From NCBI GenBank assembly GCA_001898965.1, contig MKVW01000003.1:743440-807439 (forward strand): a stretch of 64,000 nucleotides of DNA. Reading direction: 5' to 3'. Shown here in pieces: positions 51,399 through 60,372 of this stretch. The DNA comes from Rhizobiales bacterium 62-17 (lineage in GTDB: Bacteria; Pseudomonadota; Alphaproteobacteria; Rhizobiales; Beijerinckiaceae). The notes under the pieces were generated by a model. It was given only the letters and a program-made list of their open reading frames with translations. It did not search any database and had not been told where the DNA came from. The position numbers and the translations under genes were made by a program. Position 1 is the stretch's first letter. Every line of letters begins with the position of its first letter.

Positions 51399-52193
51399 AT
51401 GACAATCGAAGTGATGCAGGAAAAACCCGCACTGCCGCGCCTGCCCAAACATGAGCGCTATGCAGGGATCATCACCGCGGTGGCGATCGTCATCCTTCTT
51501 CAGATCGCCAGCATGGTGGCGCCGCATTATATCGCGCCGCCGCCAGCCGACATCCTCAGCAGCCTGTGGAACAAGCTGCTGCCGCTCTATGGCGACATGC
51601 TGCTCACCCTCGGCCGGCTAGCGCTGGCCTTGGGATGCGCCATGCTCGTCGGCACGGGTCTCGGCCTTGTCATGGGAATGTTTCCGACCGCACGCCCCTA
51701 TGTGCGCTCGGTCGTGGTGATCGATACGGGCATTCCGGCTCTCTCCTGGATGTTGATTGCGGTGTTCTGGTTCCGCATGCCAGAGCTGCGCATCTTCTTC
51801 ATCCTGCTAGTCATCGTCATTCCGTTCTATGCCTTGGGCGTGGCCGATGCCATTCGCGCCATGCCCAAGGATCTCCTGGAGATGTGCGAAAGTTTTCGGC
51901 CGAACCGCTGGCAGGTGTTGCGCTATCTGATCTTTCCGCATGTCCTGCCCTACATTTTCGCTACCACACGCTCGGTGATCGGCTATGCGACCCGCATGAT
52001 CATCTTCGCCGAACTGATCGCGGCGACCGCCGGCATCGGGGCGCAGATGGGCTTGGCGCAGGCCAATTTTGACATCGCGACGATCCTGGCCTGGACGATC
52101 CTGCTCGTCGGGCTCAATATCGTGCTGCAACAATTGGTGACGTGGGTCGAGCAATATATGCTCAGCTACCGTCAAGCGATCGAGGTGCGCTGA
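51399..52193 (+). CDS. ABC transporter permease, SsuC/TauC type
   Basis: A 264-residue membrane protein with about six helices. The EAA loop is VADAIRAMPKDLLEMCESFR (about residues 149-168), with the coupling Gly replaced, then RWQVLRYLIFPHVLPYIFA. It starts 36 bases after the binding-protein stop, and its TGA overlaps the ATG of the ATPase gene (TGATG). Confidence 0.88.
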   Translation: MTIEVMQEKPALPRLPKHERYAGIITAVAIVILLQIASMVAPHYIAPPPADILSSLWNKLLPLYGDMLLTLGRLALALGCAMLVGTGLGLVMGMFPTARPYVRSVVVIDTGIPALSWMLIAVFWFRMPELRIFFILLVIVIPFYALGVADAIRAMPKDLLEMCESFRPNRWQVLRYLIFPHVLPYIFATTRSVIGYATRMIIFAELIAATAGIGAQMGLAQANFDIATILAWTILLVGLNIVLQQLVTWVEQYMLSYRQAIEVR

Positions 52194-52975
52194 TGCAAAC
52201 CGCCTTGATGAAAACCGCCATGGTGCAAACCGATCTGCCCGCCATCCAATTGCAACAAGTCGGCGTCACCTTTGGCGACGTGGTGGCGATCCAGAACCTG
52301 TCCTTCGCGGTGGAGCGCGGCGAAATCGTCTCCTTCCTCGGCCGCACGGGCGCTGGCAAATCGACCGCGCTCAATCTCATTATGGGCAATCTCGCGCCGA
52401 CGCGCGGCGAGGTGCGCGTGATGGGCATCGATCCGAAGGCCGAATTCCAGCAGTTGCGCCGGGTCATCGCCGTCGGCTTCCAGACCGATCGCCTGATGCC
52501 TTGGCGTACGGCGCTCGAAAACGTCGAACTCGGCTTGCAAATCCTGCACGAGGAAAAAACGGCGACCCGCAAGAAGGCGACCGAATGGCTGGCGCGGGTC
52601 GGCCTCGAGCGGGCGGCCAATCTTTATCCGCATGAACTGTCCGGCGGTATGCGCCAGCGCGTCAGCCTGGCACGGGCGCTCGCCATCGATCCGGAAATCC
52701 TGCTGCTCGACGAATGTTTCAGCCAGCTCGATCATGTGACGTCGCAGGTGCTGCGCGCCGACATCAGCCGTCTTATCCGCGAACTGCGCAAGACCTGCCT
52801 GTTCGTCACCCATCGCATCGACGATGCCATCGAAATGGCGGATCGCATTCTCGTGTTCGGCGCGCCAGCCAAACTGCTGCTCGAACACCACCCCACCGAA
52901 GCCGACCGCAATGATCCGGCCGCCTTCAAAGTCCTGCATGATCTGATCGCCGAGAAACTCGGCATCGTTGAATAG
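52193..52975 (+). CDS. ABC transporter ATP-binding protein, SsuB/TauB type
   Basis: A 260-residue ATPase. Walker A GRTGAGKST (residues 52-60), Q-loop VGFQTDRLMPW, signature LSGGMRQRVSLARALA, Walker B ILLLDECF and the switch His in FVTHRIDDAIEMADR are all present. Walker B has DEC where the family usually has DEP. It is coupled to the permease by TGATG. Energises uptake by the importer encoded at 50394-52975. Confidence 0.92.
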   Translation: MQTALMKTAMVQTDLPAIQLQQVGVTFGDVVAIQNLSFAVERGEIVSFLGRTGAGKSTALNLIMGNLAPTRGEVRVMGIDPKAEFQQLRRVIAVGFQTDRLMPWRTALENVELGLQILHEEKTATRKKATEWLARVGLERAANLYPHELSGGMRQRVSLARALAIDPEILLLDECFSQLDHVTSQVLRADISRLIRELRKTCLFVTHRIDDAIEMADRILVFGAPAKLLLEHHPTEADRNDPAAFKVLHDLIAEKLGIVE

Positions 52976-52988
52976 AGGGGAAACCCAG

Positions 52989-54341
52989 ATGCTCAGCGCA
53001 CAAGACAACCGCCTCCTGACGGAAACCGGCGAAGGCACGCCGATGGGGCATTTGTTCCGGTTCTTCTGGCAGCCTGCCCTGCTCTCCGAGGAACTGCCCG
53101 AGCCCGATTGTCCGCCCCGGCGGGTGAACATCCTCAACACCTATATGATCGCCATCCGCGACTCGTCTGGGCGGGCGCAACTGATCACGCCGGTCTGCCC
53201 GCATCGCGGCGCCGACCTGTTTTTCGGCCGCGTCGAGGAAGGTGGCATTCGCTGCGTCTATCACGGCTGGAAATTCGATGCCGATGGGCGCTGCCTTGAC
53301 GTGCCGACCCTGCCGGACAACGGCCAGCGCCAGAAGATGTGCGAGAAGATCACGCTCGATACCTATCCGACCCGTGAGGCCGGCGGCATGATCTGGGTCT
53401 ATCTCGGCCCCAAGGAGCAGATGCCGGAATTTCCCGAGCTGGAATTCACGCAACTGCCGCTGAACCACGTCTTCGTGACGAAGAAATATCAGGAGTCGAA
53501 TTGGGCGCAGGCTTGCGAAGGTGGCCTCGATACAGCGCATTTCTCCTTCCTGCATCTGCCCATCGACAAGAACCGGCAGCAGGCCAAGGGCGCCGAATTC
53601 GTCGGTCAGTCCTCGGCCGACGAGCGCCGCCTGCAATGGATCCGCAATGATGGCGCGGTCCGCTTCTCCATCATCTCGCATGAGGCCGGCCTTGTCCTCG
53701 GTGGCGCGCGCCATGCCGACCCCGGCGATACCTATTGGCGCGTCAGCCAGTTCCTGATGCCCAATCATGGCCTCGCGCCGAACGCTCTGCCCGGCGAAAC
53801 CATGCACGGCCAGTGCTGGGTGCCGATCGACGACACCTCGCATTGGATATTCACCTACAGCTGGAATCCCGATCGCCCGCTGGGCGTGGACGAGGTCAAA
53901 CGTTTCCGCACCGGCGCATCGATCCATTCGGAAGTCGATGAAAACTATATGCCTTTCCGCAACAAGGCGAACGACTTCCTGATCGACCGCGTGGATCAGA
54001 AGCACAAGAGCTTTACCGGCATCAAGGGCGTATCGGAGCAGGACGCCGCCATTCAAATCAGCCAGGGGCTGATTGCCGACCGCACCAAGGAGCACCTTAA
54101 TTCCTCGGACATCGGCGTCGTGCAGTTCCGCCGCTATATTCTCGATGCGGCGCGCGTGCTCGACAATGAAGGCCTGCTGCCGGCCGCCCATTCGCATCCC
54201 GAACTCTATCGTCTGCGCTGCGGCAGCCATGTCTGTTCCGACAAGATCCCATTCGAGGACGTGATGGTGGAGCGGTTCGGCAACAAGCTCGGCCTGGCCA
54301 CGGAACTTCCCCCTCAACCGACCCAGCAGGTCGCGGAGTAA
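52989..54341 (+). CDS. Rieske non-haem iron oxygenase, phthalate dioxygenase type
   Basis: A 450-residue oxygenase alpha subunit. The Rieske cluster motif is Cys70-x-His72 and Cys89-x2-His92 (CPHRGADLFFG then CVYHGWKF); the catalytic iron site is D181-x2-H184-x4-H189 (GGLDTAHFSFLHL). It resembles phthalate 4,5-dioxygenase and related O-demethylases. The start at 52989 has AGGGGAAA upstream, 13 bases after the ATPase stop. No dedicated reductase gene is present. It probably attacks an aromatic or heterocyclic carboxylate; the exact ring is unknown. Confidence 0.9.
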   Translation: MLSAQDNRLLTETGEGTPMGHLFRFFWQPALLSEELPEPDCPPRRVNILNTYMIAIRDSSGRAQLITPVCPHRGADLFFGRVEEGGIRCVYHGWKFDADGRCLDVPTLPDNGQRQKMCEKITLDTYPTREAGGMIWVYLGPKEQMPEFPELEFTQLPLNHVFVTKKYQESNWAQACEGGLDTAHFSFLHLPIDKNRQQAKGAEFVGQSSADERRLQWIRNDGAVRFSIISHEAGLVLGGARHADPGDTYWRVSQFLMPNHGLAPNALPGETMHGQCWVPIDDTSHWIFTYSWNPDRPLGVDEVKRFRTGASIHSEVDENYMPFRNKANDFLIDRVDQKHKSFTGIKGVSEQDAAIQISQGLIADRTKEHLNSSDIGVVQFRRYILDAARVLDNEGLLPAAHSHPELYRLRCGSHVCSDKIPFEDVMVERFGNKLGLATELPPQPTQQVAE

Positions 54342-54347
54342 GAGCAC

Positions 54348-55121
54348 ATGAATATCGCAGCCACCACCCGCCCCTCGTTCAAGCAGCGTATCGTCTCGGG
54401 CGAATTCGTCTGCGGCATCTTTGCCTGCATTCCGACCTTCCAGACGATCGAAATCCTCAGCCACACCAATATCGATTATCTCGCCATCGAAGCCGAACAT
54501 GCCGCGACCAATATCCCGATCCTACATCAGCAGATCGCGGCCGCCGGCGGGCGCAAGCCGGTTTTGGTGCGCATCAGCTCGGAACACGTCGACACGCTGA
54601 AGCCGCTGCTCGATCTCGGCGTCGATGCCATCATGGTGCCGAACGTCCACACGGCCGAACAGGCTCGCCACATCGTCTCGCTCACCCGTTTCGGGCCGGA
54701 AGGCCGGCGCGGCATCGGCGGCAGCGTGCGCGCCGCCCAGTGGGGTCTCGACAAGAATTACTATCGCAGCGGTCCCTCGCCGATCGCGGTCACCGTGCAG
54801 ATCGAGAGCCGCGAAGCTTTGACGAACCTCAAGGACATCTGCGGCGTCGAAGGCGTCGATGCGGTGTTCTTCGGCCCTAACGATCTGGCGGCCCAGCTCG
54901 GCTTCCCTGGCCAGCCCAATGCGCCGGAAGTGCGCAAGGCCTTGGAGGACGGCATGCAGCTCGCCCGCCAATGCGGCGTCATGACCGGCTGCCTCGCGGC
55001 CGCCGCCGACATCGCCCATTGGCGCAAATTCGGCGGCACGTTCTTCATCAGCGGGGCCGATATCGGCGTGCTGATCCAGGGCACCAATGCCATCGCCGCG
55101 ACCGTCGCCCAGGGTGCCTGA
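54348..55121 (+). CDS. HpcH/HpaI family class II aldolase
   Basis: A 257-residue metal-dependent aldolase that cleaves 4-hydroxy-2-oxo acids to pyruvate and an aldehyde. YLAIEAEHAATNIP contains the active-site His; VLVRISSEH the Arg; VTVQIESREAL the metal Glu and FFGPNDLAAQLG the Asp. It begins 6 bases after the oxygenase stop. Its product would suit the E1 protein if a 2-oxo acid other than pyruvate arises. Confidence 0.9.
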   Translation: MNIAATTRPSFKQRIVSGEFVCGIFACIPTFQTIEILSHTNIDYLAIEAEHAATNIPILHQQIAAAGGRKPVLVRISSEHVDTLKPLLDLGVDAIMVPNVHTAEQARHIVSLTRFGPEGRRGIGGSVRAAQWGLDKNYYRSGPSPIAVTVQIESREALTNLKDICGVEGVDAVFFGPNDLAAQLGFPGQPNAPEVRKALEDGMQLARQCGVMTGCLAAAADIAHWRKFGGTFFISGADIGVLIQGTNAIAATVAQGA

Positions 55122-55122
55122 C

Positions 55123-55551
55123 ATGGCCACGACAGACACCAACCGACTGGCGGCGGAATGGGATTGCCAGCGCCTGCTGCTCGCCTTCTATCAGGCGATC
55201 GACGAAGCCCGCTTCAAGGACGTCGCCAGCTTTTTCGCGCCTGATGGAGAATGGCACCGGGCCGGCGCCGTCGTGCGCGGGCCGGCCGCCGTGGAGAAAA
55301 TCTACGAAGGCCGCAGCACCGATACGCGCGCGCGCCACATCATCACCAATCTGGTGACAACGGCGAAGGGCGATGACACAGCCTCCTTCTCGCTCTGCAT
55401 CACCTTCTATACAGCACCGGGCGGCAAAGACGTGCCCACGGTTCCCGGCCCCACCATGGTGCTGTCGTCCCACGGCGACCTGGTGCGGCTCGATGGAACC
55501 TGGCGCATCCGCCGCAAGCAGACGGTCCGCGAATTCATGGTAGCTGCTTAA
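55123..55551 (+). CDS. SnoaL/NTF2-like ring-hydroxylation-type protein
   Basis: A 142-residue cone-fold protein: WDCQRLLLAFYQAIDEARFK, VASFFAPDGEWHRAGAVVRG and TWRIRRKQTVREFMVA fit the SnoaL-like/NTF2-like superfamily. It could be a small isomerase or hydrolase, or a reduced small subunit for the oxygenase. It starts one base after the aldolase stop, so translation is tightly linked. The catalytic role is inferred only. Confidence 0.8.
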   Translation: MATTDTNRLAAEWDCQRLLLAFYQAIDEARFKDVASFFAPDGEWHRAGAVVRGPAAVEKIYEGRSTDTRARHIITNLVTTAKGDDTASFSLCITFYTAPGGKDVPTVPGPTMVLSSHGDLVRLDGTWRIRRKQTVREFMVAA

Positions 55552-55619
55552 CCATGGACGTGCCGCCAGCCCCATGTCAGTAACAGGATTAAGCGCAACA
55601 GACGACTGGTCTTAAACTG

Positions 55620-56441
55620 ATGAAAAACACCGACGAAGAGGCGCTCAATGGTGAGCGCGTGGCCGTGGAAGACGAGGCTGAGGAGCAAGCGCCGAAGCCG
55701 CGTGTGCAATCGGTGGCGCGGGCCATGTCGATCCTCTTTGCCGTCGCCCAGAGCCGCGACGGGCTCGGGGTCAGCGAAATCCGTCGCAAAACTGGTCTGC
55801 CGCTGCAAGCGACTTATCATCTGCTGCATACGCTGCAATCGCTCGGCCTGCTGCGGCGGGGCCTGGAAAACAAGTTTCTTCTCGGCCTGCGCGTCGGCGA
55901 TCTGATCGACGGCTTCAACATGCAGTTTTCCTGCCCGGATGAATTGCGCGGGCTGGTCAAGAAGATCGCCGAAAAATCCGGCGAAACCAGCTATGTCTCG
56001 GGCTGGCTCGATGGCGATCTCATTACGCTGGCGGTCGAAACCGGCACCAACCCGATCCAGGCCTCGGGTGGCGCTTCGCGCCGGCGCGGCGGCGACATCC
56101 ATGCCCGCGCCTCCGGCAAGCTGTTGCTGGCCATCGCCTCCGAAGAAGAACGCGAGAAATTCATTCGCGGCTGCAAGTTCCTGCCGCGCACCGCCAATAC
56201 GATCACCACCGCAGACGCGTTCCGGCGCGAAATCCGCCGCATTCAGTCCGATGGCTATGCGCTCGATGACGAGGAATATGCCGAAGGACTGCGCTGTGTC
56301 GCGGTGCCGTTCCGCATCGCGGGCGAAAATTACGCGGTCTGCGTCTCGGCGCCTTCGGAGCGCTTCACCGCGAACTTCGCGCAAATTCTCGAACTGCTGC
56401 AATCGCTCAGCCGGTCGATGAAGCTGCCGAGCTTCGCCTGA
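55620..56441 (+). CDS. IclR family transcriptional regulator
   Basis: A 273-residue regulator with an acidic N-terminal extension, then the winged helix (VQSVARAMSILFAVAQSRDG, then VSEIRRKTGLPLQATYHLLH) and the IclR effector domain (GDIHARASGKLLLA, YAEGLRCVAVPFRIAGENYA). It is inside the operon, 68 bases after the SnoaL-like gene. IclR proteins of this type sense aromatic or oxo acids and regulate the catabolic genes beside them. Confidence 0.88.
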   Translation: MKNTDEEALNGERVAVEDEAEEQAPKPRVQSVARAMSILFAVAQSRDGLGVSEIRRKTGLPLQATYHLLHTLQSLGLLRRGLENKFLLGLRVGDLIDGFNMQFSCPDELRGLVKKIAEKSGETSYVSGWLDGDLITLAVETGTNPIQASGGASRRRGGDIHARASGKLLLAIASEEEREKFIRGCKFLPRTANTITTADAFRREIRRIQSDGYALDDEEYAEGLRCVAVPFRIAGENYAVCVSAPSERFTANFAQILELLQSLSRSMKLPSFA

Positions 56442-56483
56442 TCCCATCCCCACACGATGAACAAGCCTTTTGGAGAGCGTTCA

Positions 56484-57485
56484 ATGTTGCCGACAAGCAT
56501 GAAGGTTGCCGAGATCAAACAGCCGGGCGGACCAGAAGTTCTGACCTTGGCGACCCGCCCGGTGCCTCAGCCTGGTCCTGGCGAAATCCTCATTGAAGTG
56601 GCGGCCGCAGGGGTCAATCGGCCTGACGTCGTGCAGCGCAGCGGTCATTATCCGCCCCCGCCGGGTGCGTCCGATCTGCCGGGCTTGGAAGCCGCCGGCA
56701 CGGTTGCAGCCCTGGGCGAAGGCGTGAGCCGCTGGAAAGTCGGTGATGCGGTGACGGCGCTGCTGCCCGGCGGCGGCTATGCGGAATATGTGGTCACGCC
56801 AGCCGATCATGCCCTGCCCGTGCCCAAGGGGTTCAGCATGGTGGAGGCCGCGGGCCTGTGCGAGACCTTCTATACGGTGTGGGGCAATCTGTTCATGCGC
56901 GGACGGCTGCGTGCCGGCGAGACCGTGCTCATTCATGGCGGCACGTCGGGCATCGGCACGACGGCCATCATGCTGGCGGTTGCCAAAGGCGCTACCGTCT
57001 ATGCCACCGCCGGCAGCGACGACAAATGCGCCACCTGCGTCAAGCTGGGCGCGACGCGCGCCATCAACTATCGCACCGAAGACTTCGTGCAGGTGATGAA
57101 AGACGCGACCGGCGGCAAAGGCGTCGACGTCGTACTCGACATCATCGGCGGCGACTATATCCCGCGCAATCTGCAGGTGTTGGCACAGGAAGGCCGATTG
57201 GTGCAGATCGCCTTTCTCGGCGGTGTCCGTTCCGTCACCGTCGATTTCGGGCAAATCATGATGAAGCGCCTCACCGTCACCGGCAGCACGCTGCGGCCGC
57301 AGTCGGTGCCGCAAAAAGCGAAGATCGCGGCGGAACTCGCCGAACATGTCTGGCCGTTGCTCAATGCCGGCACGATCCGTCCGCTCGTCGATTCCGTCTA
57401 TCCCCTGGGCCAGGCGGCGGAAGCACATCGGCGCATGGAATCCTCTGTTCACATCGGCAAGATCATCCTCGATGTGAAAGGCTGA
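56484..57485 (+). CDS. NAD(P)H quinone oxidoreductase, PIG3 type
   Basis: A 333-residue MDR-superfamily enzyme. The cofactor motif is LIHGGTSGIGTTAIMLAVAK (about residues 149-168); GVNRPDVVQRSGHYPPPPG is typical of the PIG3/zeta-crystallin group. The start at 56484 follows GGAGAG at 6 bases; an ATG at 56457 has no SD. Last gene of the block, 42 bases after iclR. It could reduce a quinone or enone intermediate. Confidence 0.88.
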   Translation: MLPTSMKVAEIKQPGGPEVLTLATRPVPQPGPGEILIEVAAAGVNRPDVVQRSGHYPPPPGASDLPGLEAAGTVAALGEGVSRWKVGDAVTALLPGGGYAEYVVTPADHALPVPKGFSMVEAAGLCETFYTVWGNLFMRGRLRAGETVLIHGGTSGIGTTAIMLAVAKGATVYATAGSDDKCATCVKLGATRAINYRTEDFVQVMKDATGGKGVDVVLDIIGGDYIPRNLQVLAQEGRLVQIAFLGGVRSVTVDFGQIMMKRLTVTGSTLRPQSVPQKAKIAAELAEHVWPLLNAGTIRPLVDSVYPLGQAAEAHRRMESSVHIGKIILDVKG

Positions 57486-57506
57486 TCCCGTCGATAGGTT
57501 GACGGC

Positions 57507-57521
57507 AAATAGTTTGGTTCC
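57507..57521. promoter_or_regulatory. Candidate MarR site upstream of the MarR gene
   Basis: The word aaatagtttggttcc lies 31 bases before the MarR ATG. Nearly the same word (aaatagatttgttcc, 59241-59255) is upstream of the luciferase-like gene. A ggttcc/ggaacc inverted pair spans 57516-57545. Confidence 0.4.
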
Positions 57522-57551
57522 TATCGTTATGTCCCGTTGGGAACCTGCTTG

Positions 57552-58043
57552 ATGCCGACCAAGACGACCAAAAAGCGTATGCCGCCAGTTGCCGAGACTG
57601 TTTCGCAAACCAATCTCGGCTGGCTTGGCGGCACGATTGGGTTCAACCTTCGCATCGCGCAGGAAGCCTCCGTCAGAACCTATCTTCGCAGCGTCGCCGA
57701 CACCGGCACGCTGCAATGGCGGTTCGCCATTCTGGCGCTCGTCCACGAAAATCCGGGCATGACGCAAGCGGCACTCGGCAAGGCCATCAAGAGGGATACG
57801 TCGAGCCTCACTCCCGCGCTTGATGATCTATGCGAGCGCGGGCTTGTCACGCGTGTCCGCCGGGAGAACGACAGACGCAGCTATGAACTGCGCTTGACCG
57901 CGCGCGGCAGGTCAACGATGGAACAGATGAAGGTTAAGGTGCAGGCCCACGAGGAAGAACTGGACCAGCTCATCACCAAGGACCAGCGCGCACGCCTGAT
58001 CGCCATCCTGCGCCAGATCACGACCGGCCTGTCTGACGAATAG
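57552..58043 (+). CDS. MarR family transcriptional regulator
   Basis: A 163-residue winged-helix regulator. The DNA-binding part is MTQAALGKAIKRDTSSLTPA (about residues 72-91), LDDLCERGLVTRVRRENDRR and the wing SYELRLTARG. It converges on the luciferase-like gene (27 bases between stops). Sequence words shared between its promoter and that of the luciferase-like gene suggest that it controls both. An in-frame TTG at 57537 is less likely than the ATG. Confidence 0.86.
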   Translation: MPTKTTKKRMPPVAETVSQTNLGWLGGTIGFNLRIAQEASVRTYLRSVADTGTLQWRFAILALVHENPGMTQAALGKAIKRDTSSLTPALDDLCERGLVTRVRRENDRRSYELRLTARGRSTMEQMKVKVQAHEEELDQLITKDQRARLIAILRQITTGLSDE

Positions 58044-58070
58044 AAGTTGCGCGTTTGGCCGAACGCGTTT

Positions 58071-59105
58071 TCAGAGATTGGCTTTCTTCAAGACCGGCAA
58101 CACTTTCTGTCCAAACAGCTCGTGCGCGGTGCTGACTTCCTGCAGCCCGGCCCCCCAATGCAGAATGGCCAGAAAGTTTCTTGCGCCCGAACGCTCGCAT
58201 TGATCGATGATCCGATCGGCAACCTGGCTCGGCGTGCCGGAAATGAACTCATCGTCACTCACCGAAAAGCCGCCGCTCTGCCGTGGCGCATCGGGAATGT
58301 GCGAGAACTTCATTCTCGGATCATTGGCGACAAAGGCTTTATAGCGTTCGGCGGCCGAATGGGACATTTCGTGAGCGGCCGTTTCGGATTCAGCGACGAT
58401 GACGCGGCGGCGCAATCCCAGATGGTCGCCACCGGCCTTAAATCCAACCGTCTGCGCTTCAGCGAGATAGGCATCGAAGAGTGCCTTCACTTCGTCGGTC
58501 GTCGTGAAGCCTGTGCAAATCCTGCTGTGCCGGCGGGCGGCTTTGCGGGCGGAATCAGCGCTAACAACCGTCGCCCATTTCGGCGGTTGCGGCGGTTGCG
58601 CCGGGCGCGGCAGAAGCGGGAGATTGTCGTATTTGAAAAATTCGCCGTCGTAGTTGGCGATCCCGGTTTCGAGCGCTGAATCCAGAATCTCGATCGCCTC
58701 GTTATACATGCGCCGCGCCTGATCCATGGTCAGACCCACTTGCGCCAGTTCCTGCGGTACGCCGATGGCGGTGCCGATTTCAAGGCGTCCGCCCGAAAGC
58801 TGATCGAGAAGGCCGATTTCTTCGACAATGCGCGCGGCCGGATAGTAAGGAACGACCACACCCATGACACCGAGGCGGATGGTCGTGGTCTTCACCGCCG
58901 TCGCCGCGATGAGAAGATTGGGAGAAGAGCTGAACGAACTGCCGAAGTGATGTTCGCTGAAGAAAATGCCGTCGAAGCCCAAAGCCTCGTCACGCTGCCA
59001 AAGCGAGAGATAGTCTGCAAAATATTGCGGTGTGGATTGGCCGGATGCGGCAGCGGCTTGATCGGTCAACTCCGGGAAAAATTCAAAGACCCAAGTCCGT
59101 AACAT
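58071..59105 (-). CDS. LLM-class flavin-dependent oxidoreductase
   Basis: A 344-residue luciferase-like protein: DEALGFDGIFFSEHHFGS is the conserved block, then TTIRLGVMGVVVPYYPAARI and LDQLSGGRLEIGTAIGVPQE. SD-like AAAGAG lies 3 bases before the ATG. It is not closely similar to the enzyme at 1706-2869. Upstream, the region 59106-59394 has palindromes that could bind the adjacent MarR. It would need reduced flavin from elsewhere. Confidence 0.86.
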   Translation of the reverse strand: MLRTWVFEFFPELTDQAAAASGQSTPQYFADYLSLWQRDEALGFDGIFFSEHHFGSSFSSSPNLLIAATAVKTTTIRLGVMGVVVPYYPAARIVEEIGLLDQLSGGRLEIGTAIGVPQELAQVGLTMDQARRMYNEAIEILDSALETGIANYDGEFFKYDNLPLLPRPAQPPQPPKWATVVSADSARKAARRHSRICTGFTTTDEVKALFDAYLAEAQTVGFKAGGDHLGLRRRVIVAESETAAHEMSHSAAERYKAFVANDPRMKFSHIPDAPRQSGGFSVSDDEFISGTPSQVADRIIDQCERSGARNFLAILHWGAGLQEVSTAHELFGQKVLPVLKKANL

Positions 59106-59189
59106 GCTCTTTAGCTCCCAAACCGAGGCTTCCCGAGCTTTTCAGCGCAACGGATCAGTTCCCGCCAAGTCGAAGCCCTTCATCGATAT

Positions 59190-59257
59190 AGTTTGATATC
59201 AAACTGTCTTGAGTCAAATAAAAATTACCCTTTGGTTGGAAATAGATTTGTTCCAAA
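59190..59257. promoter_or_regulatory. Palindromes between the luciferase-like gene and the TctC gene
   Basis: In the 289-base divergent gap: a perfect 16-base palindrome, agtttgat with its complement, at 59190-59205, and ttggaa-N9-ttccaa at 59237-59257. The region is AT-rich compared with its surroundings. These are candidate sites for the MarR regulator at 57552. No gene is seen in this gap. Confidence 0.5.
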
Positions 59258-59394
59258 TAGGTTGACTCCAAACTAAATGGCTACGTAGATTCGAGCGCCG
59301 CATTCGGCTCAAGCTCGATCAAGTGGAGGGATCGAGCGCACCAGCATCACCACATCAGCACTTTTACTGACGGCCGGCTCTTTGGAGGGAGATC

Positions 59395-60372
59395 ATGTCG
59401 AGGACGTTTAAAAGAGGTTTGCTTGTCGCTGTGGCCTTTGCGGTTGGACAGATGTCCACGGCTCTGGCGCAAACTTGGCCAACCAGCCCGCTTCGTCTCG
59501 TCGTCAGCTTTCCGGCTGGAGGCGCGGCGGATCAGTTGGCCCGCCTGATTGGTCAGCCGTTGAATGATACGCTCGGCCAACCGCTGGTGATCGAAAACAA
59601 AGCCGGTGCCGGCGGCAATGTCGGCGGCGAGTTCGTCGCCCGCGCCGCACCGGATGGCTATACGCTGTTGATGACATCCGGCGGCATGGTTTCAATCAAT
59701 CCGCATCTCTACGCGAAGATGCCTTTCGATCCGACCACGGAAATCGTTCCTGTCGCCGCTGTTGCCCGCGTACCGCTTTACTTGGTCGTTCGCACCGAAA
59801 ATCCGGCGAAGGATTTCAACGCATTCCTCGCCGATCTCAAAGCCAATCCCGGCAAGCGCAATTTCGGCTCGCCTGGCGTCGGCAGCTCGCCGCATCTGGG
59901 TGCGGAAATGATGCGCAGCATGACCAAGACGGATATCGTGCACGTGCCCTATCGCGGCGCAGCGCCCGCGCTCACCGATCTGCTCGGCGGACAGCTCGAC
60001 TTTCTCTTCGATCCCGGCATCGCGATCGAACATGTGAAGGCCGGCAAGCTCAGGCTTCTGGCCGTCGGCAGCCCGCAGCGCTCGCCGCAGTTTCCCGATA
60101 CCCCGACCCTGCACGAACTCGGCCTGACCGATTTTGACGGCGACTCGATCTTCGGCGTCTATGCGCCAGCGAAAACGCCGCCGGAAATCGTGGCGCGTCT
60201 GAACACGGAGATTAACAAGTCGCTGGCCAACGCGACCTTGCAGGAGCGCATCAGCGCCATCGGCAACATCCCCTCGCCCATGACGCCGGCGGCTTTCGCG
60301 GAAAAGTCGCGCAAGGATTCCGAGCGTTTCGGCGCCATCATCCGGGAACGCGGCATTACTGCTTCGAATTAA
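59395..60372 (+). CDS. Tripartite tricarboxylate transporter binding protein (TctC/Bug type)
   Basis: A 325-residue periplasmic binding protein of the TctC/Bug family that captures carboxylates. Signal peptide RGLLVAVAFAVGQMSTALA, then PTSPLRLVVSFPAGGAADQL, the family start. GKRNFGSPGVGSSPHLGAEM and VHVPYRGAAPALTDLLGGQL are typical. No TctA or TctB gene is present, which is common for this family. The stop overlaps the stop of the convergent LacI gene (shared TTAA). GGAGGGAG lies upstream of the ATG. Confidence 0.9.
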   Translation: MSRTFKRGLLVAVAFAVGQMSTALAQTWPTSPLRLVVSFPAGGAADQLARLIGQPLNDTLGQPLVIENKAGAGGNVGGEFVARAAPDGYTLLMTSGGMVSINPHLYAKMPFDPTTEIVPVAAVARVPLYLVVRTENPAKDFNAFLADLKANPGKRNFGSPGVGSSPHLGAEMMRSMTKTDIVHVPYRGAAPALTDLLGGQLDFLFDPGIAIEHVKAGKLRLLAVGSPQRSPQFPDTPTLHELGLTDFDGDSIFGVYAPAKTPPEIVARLNTEINKSLANATLQERISAIGNIPSPMTPAAFAEKSRKDSERFGAIIRERGITASN

